In this document: in pieces, positions 14,797-22,621 of the stretch
Position numbering within the stretch: the stretch's first letter is position 1
Layout: each line of letters begins with the position of its first letter
NCBI RefSeq assembly: GCF_003115775.1
Contig: NZ_QEES01000002.1
Span: forward strand, 1,054,001-1,118,000
Length of the DNA stretch: 64,000 nucleotides
Source of the DNA: Cellulomonas sp. WB94
GTDB taxonomy: Bacteria > Actinomycetota > Actinomycetes > Actinomycetales > Cellulomonadaceae
Direction of reading: 5' to 3'
Notes under the pieces: model-generated
The model's input: only the letters and a program-made list of their open reading frames with translations
Database searches by the model: none
Told to the model about the DNA's origin: nothing
Made by a program: the position numbers and the translations under genes

Positions 14797-16097
14797 CGGT
14801 CACCCGACGGGACGGGCAGCGTGATCTCGGCCGACCCCGCGCACGGCCGCCCGTGCGCGTGCTGGTCGAGGTCGCGCTCGAAGACGGTGAGCGCCGATGC
14901 GATGAGCCGGGTCGCACCGTCGGGGTGGTGGCAGGCCCCTCGACCCGCGACCGCGCGGAGGTCTGCCCGTACCTGCAGCCGGTCACGACGGCTCGCCGTG
15001 CCCGCGGCCAGCAGGCGCGCACCCTCGGCGAGGGCGGGCAGCCCGAACAGGCACGGTCCGCACTGCCGCGCGCTCATCGACGCCAGGTAGTCGGCGATCG
15101 CGGCCGTCTCCGTCAGGCCGCAGGCCCCGGCCGACAGCGGTGCGACGACCCCGGCCCCGGCGCTGAGACCGACCGACCGCAGCCGGCCCTCGTCGAACGT
15201 CAGGCGCTCGGCGTCCTGCCACGAGACCCACACGCCGCCGAACCCGCCGAGCAGCACGGCCTTCGGCGGGCGCCCGTGCAGCGCACCCGTCATGCGGAGC
15301 ACCTCGACGAGCGCCGTCCCGCGCGTGACCTCGAGGACGTCGCGGCCGACCCCGGTCAGGACCGTGAGCAGCATCGTCGGCGCCGGCGGGTACCCGCGCG
15401 CCAGCAGGGCCAGGCGTGCGAGGGTCTCGACGTTCTGCACCAGGGTGCGAGGCGCGCGGGGGTCGGAGCTCGGACCGCGGCGGGCGGTCGGCAGGGTCGG
15501 CCCGCCGGCCAGGGCCCGGGCGATCGCGCTGGACTCACCGGCGAGGTAGTGCGTCGGACCCGTCACCACCTCGAGCACCGGCTCGGCCAGGCGTGCCGCG
15601 CGGCGCTCGGCCACCGCCGCGAGCACCGCCGTCCGGGTCGGCGCGTCCGAACCGTGCAGCCACACGACCGCGCGGCTCGCGCCCAGGGCCTCGGCGGTCA
15701 GCGCGAGGCCGTCGAGGACCAGGTGGGGGCGCTGCTGCAGCAGCGTGGCGTCCTTGGCGGACAGCGGTTCGCTCTCCGCGCCGTTGGCGACGACCGTGAG
15801 GGGTCCCCCGGCGCGCAGGGCCCGACGCCACTTGGCCGCCGTCGGGACGTGCGCGCCGCCGTGGCCCGTCAGGCCGTGCCGCTCGATCACGCCGAGCAGC
15901 TCGGCCGTCCCCCGGGGCCGCGGACCCACGTCGTCGAAGACGTCGTCCAGCAGCTCGGTCGCGGCCCGCTCCCAGGGCACGGCCGGGCCCGAGCGGTCGA
16001 GCTGGACGGGGTGCAGCAGGAGCGAGCCGACCGCCGCGTCGGCGCGGGTGCGCGGGGTGTCGCGCGGACGGTCCCGGGCGAGGGCGTCGGCGGTCAT
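14793..16097 (-). CDS. NuoF/RnfC-like NADH-binding flavoprotein, stand-alone
   Basis: 434 residues, start ATG at 16097 overlapping the previous stop (ATGA). It resembles the 51-kDa subunit of complex I. The FMN/NAD site appears as GHGGAHVPTAAKW and VVANGAESEPLSAKD, the SLBB-like part near residues 230-300 (LLGGFGGVW), and the C-terminal cluster domain as RQCGPC plus a later GAC. Canonical NuoF has C-GxCxPC...C; here the first cysteine is missing, leaving three, consistent with a 3Fe cluster or none. No NuoE or NuoG neighbours exist. In this operon it likely oxidises NAD(P)H and feeds the ferredoxin or the ferric-reductase-like protein. Confidence 0.85.
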   Translation of the reverse strand: MTADALARDRPRDTPRTRADAAVGSLLLHPVQLDRSGPAVPWERAATELLDDVFDDVGPRPRGTAELLGVIERHGLTGHGGAHVPTAAKWRRALRAGGPLTVVANGAESEPLSAKDATLLQQRPHLVLDGLALTAEALGASRAVVWLHGSDAPTRTAVLAAVAERRAARLAEPVLEVVTGPTHYLAGESSAIARALAGGPTLPTARRGPSSDPRAPRTLVQNVETLARLALLARGYPPAPTMLLTVLTGVGRDVLEVTRGTALVEVLRMTGALHGRPPKAVLLGGFGGVWVSWQDAERLTFDEGRLRSVGLSAGAGVVAPLSAGACGLTETAAIADYLASMSARQCGPCLFGLPALAEGARLLAAGTASRRDRLQVRADLRAVAGRGACHHPDGATRLIASALTVFERDLDQHAHGRPCAGSAEITLPVPSGDR

Positions 16098-16834
16098 CGG
16101 ACCGCACCCCCGGTCCGCGCTCGCGGCGAGGTCACGCGGACCTCGTGGACGGCCGTCGGCGCGTCGAGGTCGCGGCTCAGCTCGGAGACCCGGTCGGTCG
16201 GGGTCCGCGCGGCGTACCGGGTGACGGCCAGCGCCACGACCGCCAGCCCGGTCGCGAGGTAGAAGCCGCGCAGGCCGACGACGTCGGTCCCGGCGAGCAC
16301 GCTGTGCCCCCACACGAGCACCAGCGCGGCGGCAGCGACCTTGTGCACCGGCCACCACACGCGGGCGGCGATCGAGCCGGCCAGCCGGGCGGTCACCCCG
16401 GTCACCAGGCCGGCCCAGAGCGCGATGACGCCGAGCGTGACGGGGACCGGCCGGTAGGCCGACGCCATCGGCAGGACCGCACCCCGCCAGCCGACCTGCG
16501 CCCACGGGTCCGTCGCGAGCACCACGACGTGGAGCACCGTGAAGACGAGCGTGAACGTCGCGAGCGACACGTGCAGGCCGAGGCGGGTCCGCGCGGACGG
16601 CCGCCGGAGCCCGCGTGACCAGGGATGGGACAGGACGAGGCCGGTCGCCACCAGCGCGACGAGCAGAACGTAGGAGGTGACACCGCTCGCGCGGGCGAAC
16701 ACCCACAGGACGGGTGACGTGCCACCGATCGCGGCGATCGCGGTCCACGCGGCGAACCCAAGGGCCGCGACCCCCGCGATCACGGCGACGACCGCGCCAA
16801 GCACGACCCCCAGCGCCGACCGCGGCTCAGACAT
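16094..16834 (-). CDS. Ferric-reductase-like transmembrane heme protein
   Basis: 246 residues with six predicted membrane helices. The FARASGVTSYVLLVALVATG segment near the N-terminus is typical of actinobacterial ferric-reductase-like (YedZ/FRD) domains. Histidines at the heme level appear in LGLHVSLA, LHVVVLA, WWPVHKVA and GHSVLAG, compatible with two b hemes. There is no FAD/NAD domain, so it would need the neighbouring NuoF-like protein and ferredoxin for reducing power and an outside acceptor for output. The ATG at 16834 overlaps the apbE-2 stop by eight bases. Confidence 0.88.
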   Translation of the reverse strand: MSEPRSALGVVLGAVVAVIAGVAALGFAAWTAIAAIGGTSPVLWVFARASGVTSYVLLVALVATGLVLSHPWSRGLRRPSARTRLGLHVSLATFTLVFTVLHVVVLATDPWAQVGWRGAVLPMASAYRPVPVTLGVIALWAGLVTGVTARLAGSIAARVWWPVHKVAAAALVLVWGHSVLAGTDVVGLRGFYLATGLAVVALAVTRYAARTPTDRVSELSRDLDAPTAVHEVRVTSPRARTGGAVR

Positions 16835-17828
16835 CTCCGCGCCGCCAGATCACGCGGTCGTCCAGGGCGGTCGTCGTGCCCACCGTCCCGTCCGCCCGCA
16901 CCCACGCTGCTGCCAGGCCGAGCTCCTCGGCCCGCGCGCGGACGCCCGTCGCCCCCGCGAGGAACACCGACTTGCTCCAGACCTCCGACCACGCGGGGTC
17001 CGGGTCGACCACCGTCACCGCGAGCAGCCCCTCGCCGCCCGGACGACGGGTCCGGGGGTCCACGAGGTGGTGGACCGGCACACCGCCGGACCGCCACCGG
17101 CGCAGCTTGGTCGACGACGTCGCGCAGCCCGTGTCCGTCAGGTCCAGCACGAGGACGAGCTCGGACTGCCCCGTGGGGTCCTCGACACCGACGCGCCAGC
17201 TCTCGCCGTCCGGGCCGGCGCCGCCGCACGCGCAGTCGCCGCCGAGGTCCGCGGCAGAGCCCGCACCTGCTCCGGCCAGCTCCGCGGCGGCCCACCGGGC
17301 GGCGAGCCCCTTGCCGATGCCGCCGAGGTCGATCGGTGTCCCGCCGAGGTGCAGCCGCCAGCCCGTGGCGGTCTCCACGATCTCGGGTCGCCACGGCGCC
17401 CGGATCGCGTCGTGGTCCGGGCCGCTCACGTCGGGGACGCCGGCCGGGCCGCGATCCACGGTGCCCGACGCGAACGGCAGCGACCGGTCGTACCCCCAGC
17501 CGAGCAGGACGTCGAGGACGCGCGGGTCGAACAGACCGTCAGTCTCCGTGTGCGCCCGGGCGGCCTCAGCGACCGCCGCGGCGAGCGTCACGGGGACGTC
17601 GTGCCACCGGTCGGGCTCAAGGTTGGCGAGCGAGAGGGCACTCGTGGGGTCGAACCGGGAGCAGGTGCGCTCGACGTCGCGGACGACCTGCTCGGCCCGG
17701 TCCAGGCGCTCGGCGGCGTCCGGGCCGGGCCCCACGACGGTCAGCGCGATCGGGCTCGCCATCGCCTCGAACGCAGCGGTGGCGAGCTGACGGGTCGCCG
17801 GCGCCGGCGCGTCGCGGACCACGGTCAC
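16827..17828 (-). CDS. apbE: ApbE FAD:protein FMN transferase (apbE-2)
   Basis: 333 residues; GTG start at 17828 overlapping the upstream stop (GTGA). Family blocks are complete: AMASPIALTVVG, RDVERTCSRFDPTSALS, DGLFDPRVLDVLLGWGYDRS, IDLGGIGKGLAARWAA, ADLGGD and CATSSTKLRRWR...HHLVDPRTRRP. It retains the GIGKG lysine missing from apbE-1. The enzyme would flavinylate a partner outside the membrane; it lies directly between two secreted coiled-coil proteins and the membrane heme protein. No protein in the window carries a recognisable FMN-binding domain or DxxSGAT-type acceptor, so the substrate is unknown. Confidence 0.92.
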   Translation of the reverse strand: MTVVRDAPAPATRQLATAAFEAMASPIALTVVGPGPDAAERLDRAEQVVRDVERTCSRFDPTSALSLANLEPDRWHDVPVTLAAAVAEAARAHTETDGLFDPRVLDVLLGWGYDRSLPFASGTVDRGPAGVPDVSGPDHDAIRAPWRPEIVETATGWRLHLGGTPIDLGGIGKGLAARWAAAELAGAGAGSAADLGGDCACGGAGPDGESWRVGVEDPTGQSELVLVLDLTDTGCATSSTKLRRWRSGGVPVHHLVDPRTRRPGGEGLLAVTVVDPDPAWSEVWSKSVFLAGATGVRARAEELGLAAAWVRADGTVGTTTALDDRVIWRRGDV

Positions 17829-18277
17829 TTCGAGGCCTTGGTCACGACGTTGACGGGCGGGGGCGGGGCTGGGGCGGCAGCGGCGGGCGCGGGGGCCGGG
17901 GCTGCGCGAGCAGGCGCCGGGGCAGGCGCGGGTGCAGCGGCCACCGGAGCCGGTACCGCAGCGGCCGACGCGGCGGCCGCACCTGCCGCCGCGGCCTGCG
18001 CAGCGAGGGCCGCCCGCAGCTCGGCGATGCGCGCCTCGGCCGACACGACCTGGCGGTTCAGCTCGAGGAGACGCTGGTCGACCGCCGCCTGGGGAACGAC
18101 CGCCTCGGCAGTCGGGGAAGCCTGCGGCAGCGCCGACTCCGACGCGGTCGCCGAGCTTGCTGCGGCGAGCGGGTCGTGCGCGCTCGCCCAGGCGACCGTC
18201 GCGCCGAACACCCCGGCCGTCGCGGGGATCATGGCGAGCGCGGTCACCCTGCGCCGCAGGGCCCGGGACTCAGTCAT
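17825..18277 (-). CDS. Secreted Ala/Pro-rich coiled-coil protein B
   Basis: 150 residues, ATG at 18277 overlapping gene A by eight bases. It has an N-terminal signal or anchor helix (residues 10-32). A heptad-like coiled coil follows at about 67-95 (QRLLELNRQVVSAEARIAEL), then a long Ala/Pro linker. It ends in VNVVTKASK. No Cys or known domain. The layout matches gene A (helix, coiled coil, low-complexity tail), so the two may form a hetero-coiled-coil complex at the cell envelope. I do not recognise the family; it may be a structural partner or an unconventional flavinylation target. Confidence 0.7.
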   Translation of the reverse strand: MTESRALRRRVTALAMIPATAGVFGATVAWASAHDPLAAASSATASESALPQASPTAEAVVPQAAVDQRLLELNRQVVSAEARIAELRAALAAQAAAAGAAAASAAAVPAPVAAAPAPAPAPARAAPAPAPAAAAPAPPPPVNVVTKASK

Positions 18278-18701
18278 CCGACGGCTCCTCCGGCTCCTGG
18301 GACTCGGACTCGTGGGAATCGGAGAGGTCGTCGGTGGGTGCCGTCCCCACCTGCGGGGGCGCGGTCGTGTGCTCGGGCTCAGGTTCAGCCGTCGGGTCGT
18401 CCGTCGACCCGTCCCGTCCGGACCGCAGCGTCGGGCTCGGCGTCGGGGTCCCTGCCGCGACCGCCTGCTCGAGCACGCCGATCTGCGCGACCAGGTCGTC
18501 GACCGACCGCGCGAGCTGCTCCGTGCGCTGCTGGTCCGCGGGCAGCCCGGTGGGCGAGGCCGGCGGCGAGGACGTCTCGACCGACACCGCCGGAGCGGAG
18601 GGCTGCGCGGTCGCCACGGCGTTCGCCATGGTGGCGACCCCGGCGCCCGTGAGGACCGTTGCTGTGAGGATCCCGACGACGGTGCGGCTCTTCCGGTTCA
18701 T
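18270..18701 (-). CDS. Secreted coiled-coil protein A with acidic tail, first gene of electron-transfer operon
   Basis: 143 residues from the ATG at 18701, which has GGGGGA six bases upstream; an upstream in-frame extension is not protein-like. Signal peptide at residues 5-33. A short coiled coil lies at about 57-80 (QLARSVDDLVAQIGVLEQAV), then a Ser/Thr/Pro-rich linker. The C-terminus is strongly acidic (DDLSDSHESESQEPEEPSDD). No Cys or recognised domain. The box at 18799-18815 lies 97 bases upstream, placing the operon under the same likely regulator as apbE-1. Confidence 0.72.
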   Translation of the reverse strand: MNRKSRTVVGILTATVLTGAGVATMANAVATAQPSAPAVSVETSSPPASPTGLPADQQRTEQLARSVDDLVAQIGVLEQAVAAGTPTPSPTLRSGRDGSTDDPTAEPEPEHTTAPPQVGTAPTDDLSDSHESESQEPEEPSDD

Positions 18702-18798
18702 GGTTGGTCCCCCGATGACTCCGCCGTGGCGGCGTGGCGCGGCTCTCGCGTCCCGGCCACTGTCGCGGCACCGGGGTGAGGGTCGCGGCAAGTCACCG

Positions 18799-18815
18799 CT
18801 AAGGCTCGGTTAAGG
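18799..18815 (-). promoter_or_regulatory. CCTTAAC-N4-CCTTAG box upstream of the electron-transfer operon
   Basis: The minus strand reads CCTTAAC-CGAG-CCTTAG, with identical arms and 11-bp repeat spacing to the apbE-1 box. It overlaps the stop codon of the sensor kinase gene (18810-18812), so the regulator would bind at the end of its partner's gene. Confidence 0.55.
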
Positions 18816-20096
18816 CCCGCCCGGGAGCTCCAGGACGATCCGGGCACCACCGGACCTTCCGGACGCGAGCGTCAGTCGGCCGCCCGCGCGCTCGGCCGTC
18901 CGGCGCGCGACGTCGAGCCCCAGCCCGGTCGACCCTGCGCCGCTGCGCCCGCGCTCGGCGAGGTCGAGCGTGGCAAGGCCGGGACCGTCGTCCTCGACGA
19001 CGACCAGGGCCGGTCCCCCGCCGGGCCCACCGGCGGCCTGCACCTCGAGCGCGAAGCCCGTCCCGACCGGGGTGTGGCTGAACACGTTGTCGACCAGCAC
19101 GTCGAGCGCCGCCCCGAGCTCCGTGGCGCTCACCCGAACCTCGACGGGGACATCCGGGACGGTGACGCGCAGGTCTCGGCCCTGGTCGGCGGCCAGGACC
19201 CCCCAGAACATGGCTCGGTCGGCGACCACCGACGCGGCGTCGCAGCGGCTCGCCGGCGCGTCGTGCGCGGGGTGCCGGGCGGTCCAGACGATGGCGTCGA
19301 CCGCGCCGACGAGGTCGTCGATGTGGTCGGTCAGCCGCTCGCGCTCTGGGGAGTCGTCGAGCATCTCGACGTCGAGCCGCAGCGCGGTGATCGGTGTCCG
19401 CAACCGGTGCGACAGGTCCGCGACGAGCTCGCGCTCGTCCGCGAGCAGCCCGGCGACGCGGGCGCCGAGCTCGTTGAGCACGCGGCCGACGGAGGCGACC
19501 TCGGCGGGTCCCGACGGCTCCACCCGCGCGGTCAGGTCGCCCGCGCCGAGGCGACCAGCCACCTGGGAGAGGTCCAGGACGGACCGCGAGAGGCGCGCCG
19601 CGATCCGGTCACCGGCCACGACGGTCGCGCCGATGAGCACGACGCCGACGCCCGCGAGGACCAGCCACGACTCCCGGACGCCCTGCGTCAGCTCGTCGTC
19701 CGGCACGAACGTCCGGACCACCGCGACGCCGTCCGCTCCCCCGACCGGGAGCAGCACCTCGACGCCACCCGCGGTGCGGGCCGTGAACGCGCGCCCGACG
19801 GCGGCCAGGTCGGTCGACGGCGACAGCTCCGCGGGCGCCCCCACGCGCGTGCCGTCCGGCAGGAAGACCGTCGTGCGTCGTGCGTCACCGTTGACCGCGA
19901 GGACCGCCGCCTCCAGCCGGACGTCGTCGGCTGCGGTGCCGCCCGCGAACACCGCCACGCTCTGGGCGTCCTGCCGGCCGGCGGACAGCGCGCGGTCCTG
20001 CGCCAGGCTGCGCGCGAGGAGCCCGAGCGGGACCAGGAACGCCACGAGCACGATCGATGTCATGGCGAGCCCGTACCAGACGAGGAGCCGCCTCAT
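18810..20096 (-). CDS. Sensor histidine kinase (TCS-2)
   Basis: 428 residues, ATG at 20096 overlapping the response-regulator stop (ATGA). Transmembrane helices lie at about 8-30 and 143-165, flanking an extracytoplasmic sensor of about 110 residues. Next come a HAMP domain (about 165-215), the phospho-acceptor box DLSHRLRTPITAL with H230, the N box VLVDNVFSHT, and G boxes EDDGPGL and GSTGLGLDVARR. The His-Arg after the active H (SHRLRTP) is common in actinobacterial kinases. It pairs with the regulator at 20093-20773 and probably controls the adjoining flavin/electron-transfer genes. Confidence 0.93.
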   Translation of the reverse strand: MRRLLVWYGLAMTSIVLVAFLVPLGLLARSLAQDRALSAGRQDAQSVAVFAGGTAADDVRLEAAVLAVNGDARRTTVFLPDGTRVGAPAELSPSTDLAAVGRAFTARTAGGVEVLLPVGGADGVAVVRTFVPDDELTQGVRESWLVLAGVGVVLIGATVVAGDRIAARLSRSVLDLSQVAGRLGAGDLTARVEPSGPAEVASVGRVLNELGARVAGLLADERELVADLSHRLRTPITALRLDVEMLDDSPERERLTDHIDDLVGAVDAIVWTARHPAHDAPASRCDAASVVADRAMFWGVLAADQGRDLRVTVPDVPVEVRVSATELGAALDVLVDNVFSHTPVGTGFALEVQAAGGPGGGPALVVVEDDGPGLATLDLAERGRSGAGSTGLGLDVARRTAERAGGRLTLASGRSGGARIVLELPGGP

Positions 20097-20773
20097 GTCG
20101 GTGGCGCGAGCTTCACGCCGACGCCACGGACCCGGTGCAGGTAGCGCGGCGCGTCGGCGCTCTCACCGAGCTTGCGTCGCAGCCAGTGCAGGTGCACGTC
20201 CACGGTCTTGTCGGCACCCCCGTACGGCTGGTTCCACACCTTGGCGAGCAGCTCGCGCTTGCCGATGACCTCGCCCGTGCGCTGCACGAGGTAGAGCAGG
20301 AGGTCGAACTCCTTGGGGCTGAGGTCGAGCGCCGCACCGTCGAGGGTCGCGGAGCGGGCGCGCGCGTCGATGACGATCCCTCCGACGGTGATCGGCCCGG
20401 GCGCCTTGCCGGGCTCGGAGCGCCGCAGCACGGCACGGATCCGCGCGTCGAGCTGGTCGGCGGCGAACGGCTTGACGAGGTAGTCGTCGGCGCCGGCGTC
20501 CAGCACCGCAACCATGCCGGCGCCGTCGTCGCGAGCGCTCACGACGATGACCGGGACGTCGCTGACCGCCCGGATCATCGCGAGGAGCGCGGCGCCGTCG
20601 AGGTCGGGCAGGCCGAGGTCGAGAAGGACGACGTCGGGCCGGGCCGCGACGAGGCTCTGCAGCCCGGCCATCGCGGTCGGGGCGGTCATCGTCGAGTGCG
20701 AACGGGCCGTCAGCGCGCGCACGAGCGCCGTCCGGATCGTTGCGTCGTCCTCGATGATCAGCACGTCGGCCAC
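20093..20773 (-). CDS. OmpR-family response regulator (TCS-2)
   Basis: 226 residues. The receiver domain has D9/D10, phospho-acceptor D52 (VVLLDLGLPDLDG) and K in YLVKPF. The winged-helix output domain has LDLSPKEFDLLLYL and VDVHLHWLRRKLG. First gene of the pair with the kinase. Proposed ligand of the CCTTAAC-N4-CCTTAG boxes, since those flank or lie near this locus and have the spacing OmpR-type proteins recognise; this is inference. Confidence 0.94.
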   Translation of the reverse strand: MADVLIIEDDATIRTALVRALTARSHSTMTAPTAMAGLQSLVAARPDVVLLDLGLPDLDGAALLAMIRAVSDVPVIVVSARDDGAGMVAVLDAGADDYLVKPFAADQLDARIRAVLRRSEPGKAPGPITVGGIVIDARARSATLDGAALDLSPKEFDLLLYLVQRTGEVIGKRELLAKVWNQPYGGADKTVDVHLHWLRRKLGESADAPRYLHRVRGVGVKLAPPT

Positions 20774-20855
20774 ACCACGGACGGTAAGCCCTCGGAGCCG
20801 GCGGCGGGGGGAGCACGCCCACGGCCGCGCCCGTCGTCCGCGGACCTTGTCGGTC

Positions 20856-20873
20856 CCTTTACCCCGCCTTCAC
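20856..20873 (+). promoter_or_regulatory. Third, weaker copy of the 11-bp direct-repeat box
   Basis: The plus strand reads CCTTTAC-CCCG-CCTTCAC, with arms one or two bases from the boxes at 12741 and 18799. It lies in the 124-bp spacer between the TCS-2 regulator and the divergent gene at 20898. It could serve either promoter. Confidence 0.4.
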
Positions 20874-20897
20874 GCACAGGTGCGGCACGATGCCGGT

Positions 20898-21503
20898 ATG
20901 CCCCAGCGCGCGGTCGACGAGGACGGTCCGGTCGTGCCCCGCGCGTCGCGGGTGGTCGTCGTCCTCGCGTGGGCGCTGGCCGTGCTCGTCGCGGGTGCCG
21001 TCACGTCGTGGGCCGTCGGGGTGATCAGCAACGAGCAGGGACCGGCGCGCGACCGCGTGCTGGCCGAGTCGCAGGTCACCGCCGAGCTCGCCGCGCAGCG
21101 GGCCCTGACGAGCGCGACGCCCGCCGTGACCCCGGCCGCGCCGCAGTCCCCCGCGGCTACCCCCGACGCAGAGCCGTCGGCCCTGCCGACCGTGACGCCG
21201 TCGACCGCGCCGGCCCCCAGCGCGCCCGCCACGCCGCCCCCCGCGCCGGCGCCGGCCGAGGTCGCCCGGACCTGGGACGTCGCGGGCGGGCAGGTCGGGG
21301 CGAGCTGCACCGGGCCGGTCCTGCGCCTGCTCTACGCCACCCCGCTCGACGGCTGGACGGTCGAGGTGAAGCACGCGGGGTCGGACGAGCTCGAGGTCGC
21401 GTTCCGCCAGCACGACGCTGAGACCACGGTCCACGCCCACTGCATCGACGGTGTCCCCACGCAGGACACCGACGCCGACGAGCCGACCAGCGGCGTCCGG
21501 TAG
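20898..21503 (+). CDS. Membrane-anchored protein with Pro/Ala-rich stalk
   Basis: 201 residues from the ATG at 20898 (weak ribosome site; a GTG at 20933 is possible). One N-terminal transmembrane helix (about 18-43) is followed by an Ala/Thr/Pro-rich stalk (about 65-130). A small C-terminal extracellular domain (about 133-185) has two cysteines (ASCTGPVLRLL and HAHCIDG), likely a disulfide, with beta-rich spacing. I do not recognise the domain. Divergent from TCS-2 with the repeat box between, so it is probably part of the same regulon or a sensor accessory. Confidence 0.7.
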   Translation: MPQRAVDEDGPVVPRASRVVVVLAWALAVLVAGAVTSWAVGVISNEQGPARDRVLAESQVTAELAAQRALTSATPAVTPAAPQSPAATPDAEPSALPTVTPSTAPAPSAPATPPPAPAPAEVARTWDVAGGQVGASCTGPVLRLLYATPLDGWTVEVKHAGSDELEVAFRQHDAETTVHAHCIDGVPTQDTDADEPTSGVR

Positions 21504-21515
21504 AAGATCGGCTGA

Positions 21516-22028
21516 TCAGCCCTTGTCGCTGTCGCCGGACGACGACGGCGACGCCACGTCACCGGACCACACAGCGGTCGCACCGCTGTGACCGACCCGC
21601 ACGGCCTGCACGGTCGTCCCGCCGGCCACGAGGACGCCGGCCACGATGAGTGCGACCGGGACCCACGTCAGGTTGCGGTAGCCGAGCGACCAGGAGTCCG
21701 TGCGGTGGAACACCGCGAGCGCGAACGCGACGACCGCGAGCGCGAGGACCCAGGGCAGCAGCCCGTCGGCGAGCTCGGCGTGGGTCTCGATGAGGCCGTT
21801 CCCCCCGACGCGGTGCTCGAGGGCCTCGCCGGACTCGGTCGACAGCGGGACCAGGACGACCGCGACGACCGACAGGCCCAGCGGCAGGTAACCCGCCCAG
21901 CGGCGGAACCTCGGCCAGAGCACAGCGAGCAGGAGCGCGAGGGCAGCGGCGGGCACGATCACCTCGGTCGCGTGGACGACGAGGGGGTGCAGCGGGAGCC
22001 CCGCGATGGTGTCGAACATGCGGAGCAA
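21516..22028 (-). CDS. DUF2231 four-helix membrane protein
   Basis: 170 residues. The DUF2231 signature GLPLHPLVVHATEV at the N-terminus and VGHSGATAVW near the C-terminus are clear. Four transmembrane helices are predicted. The conserved histidines (LHPLVVH, VGHSGA) suggest heme or metal coordination, but the family has no established function. It ends 12 bases from the convergent gene at 20898-21503. It may belong to the redox locus or stand alone. Confidence 0.85.
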   Translation of the reverse strand: MLRMFDTIAGLPLHPLVVHATEVIVPAAALALLLAVLWPRFRRWAGYLPLGLSVVAVVLVPLSTESGEALEHRVGGNGLIETHAELADGLLPWVLALAVVAFALAVFHRTDSWSLGYRNLTWVPVALIVAGVLVAGGTTVQAVRVGHSGATAVWSGDVASPSSSGDSDKG

Positions 22029-22029
22029 C

Positions 22030-22536
22030 CTACGTCAGGGTCGCGTCGTCGGCGCGACGGCCGGGTGAACGGCGCAGCCGAACCGGGACGAATCGCGGCG
22101 TCGTGGCCGCGTACGCGGCATATCCGTCGAACCGCCGGGCGAGGCGGACCTCCTCCCACCGCGCCTTCAGGGTGAGCAGCAGGACCAGCACGACCAGCAC
22201 CACGAGCCGGGTCACGCTGCCCGTCCCGACCGTGAACGCCGCCGACGCGAGCAGGAGGCCGCTGTAGATGGGGTGCCGGACGAACCGGTAGAGGCCGTTC
22301 GTGCGCAGCTGCGCGTGCTCGTTCGGCAACGGTGTCGCGGTCAGCCCGCGACCGAGTGCCGTTCCGGCGGCCACCATGATCCCGAGGCCGACGGCCACGA
22401 CGACGCCACTGACGACGGCGAGCGGCCGGGGCACCGCCCAGCCGCCGCGTCCGGGCACGACGAGCAGCAGGACGAGCAGCAGGCCCTGGCCCGCGACGAG
22501 GAGGCGCGCGACCACGCGGTCGTCAGGCACCCGCAC
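22030..22536 (-). CDS. Isoprenylcysteine carboxyl methyltransferase-like (NnrU/PEMT-type) membrane protein
   Basis: About 168 residues from a GTG at 22536; the longer frame would run into the divergent SIR2 gene, so a late start is chosen. Four membrane helices and the ICMT/PEMT signature TNGLYRFVRHPIYSGLLL are seen. KARWEEVRL and FDGYAAYAATTPRFVP match the C-terminal E-E and Y-x-x-Y...RF(V/I)P block. Such proteins methylate lipids or small amphipathic molecules using S-adenosylmethionine. Substrate unknown. The stop abuts the start of DUF2231 with one base between, so they may be cotranscribed. Confidence 0.8.
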   Translation of the reverse strand: MRVPDDRVVARLLVAGQGLLLVLLLVVPGRGGWAVPRPLAVVSGVVVAVGLGIMVAAGTALGRGLTATPLPNEHAQLRTNGLYRFVRHPIYSGLLLASAAFTVGTGSVTRLVVLVVLVLLLTLKARWEEVRLARRFDGYAAYAATTPRFVPVRLRRSPGRRADDATLT

Positions 22537-22621
22537 TCGACCAGCTCTCCGCTCGGGGGACGACACCTGCCCCACGCTACGCGGCAGCTGAGCCCGCTCG
22601 GCGCGGCGTACGGTCGATCCC

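Noticed and set aside
17825-21503. Secreted proteins A, B and the 20898 protein as classic FMN_bind proteins
   Set aside because: None has the FMN-binding domain or a [S/T]GAT acceptor. They are Pro/Ala-rich or coiled coil.
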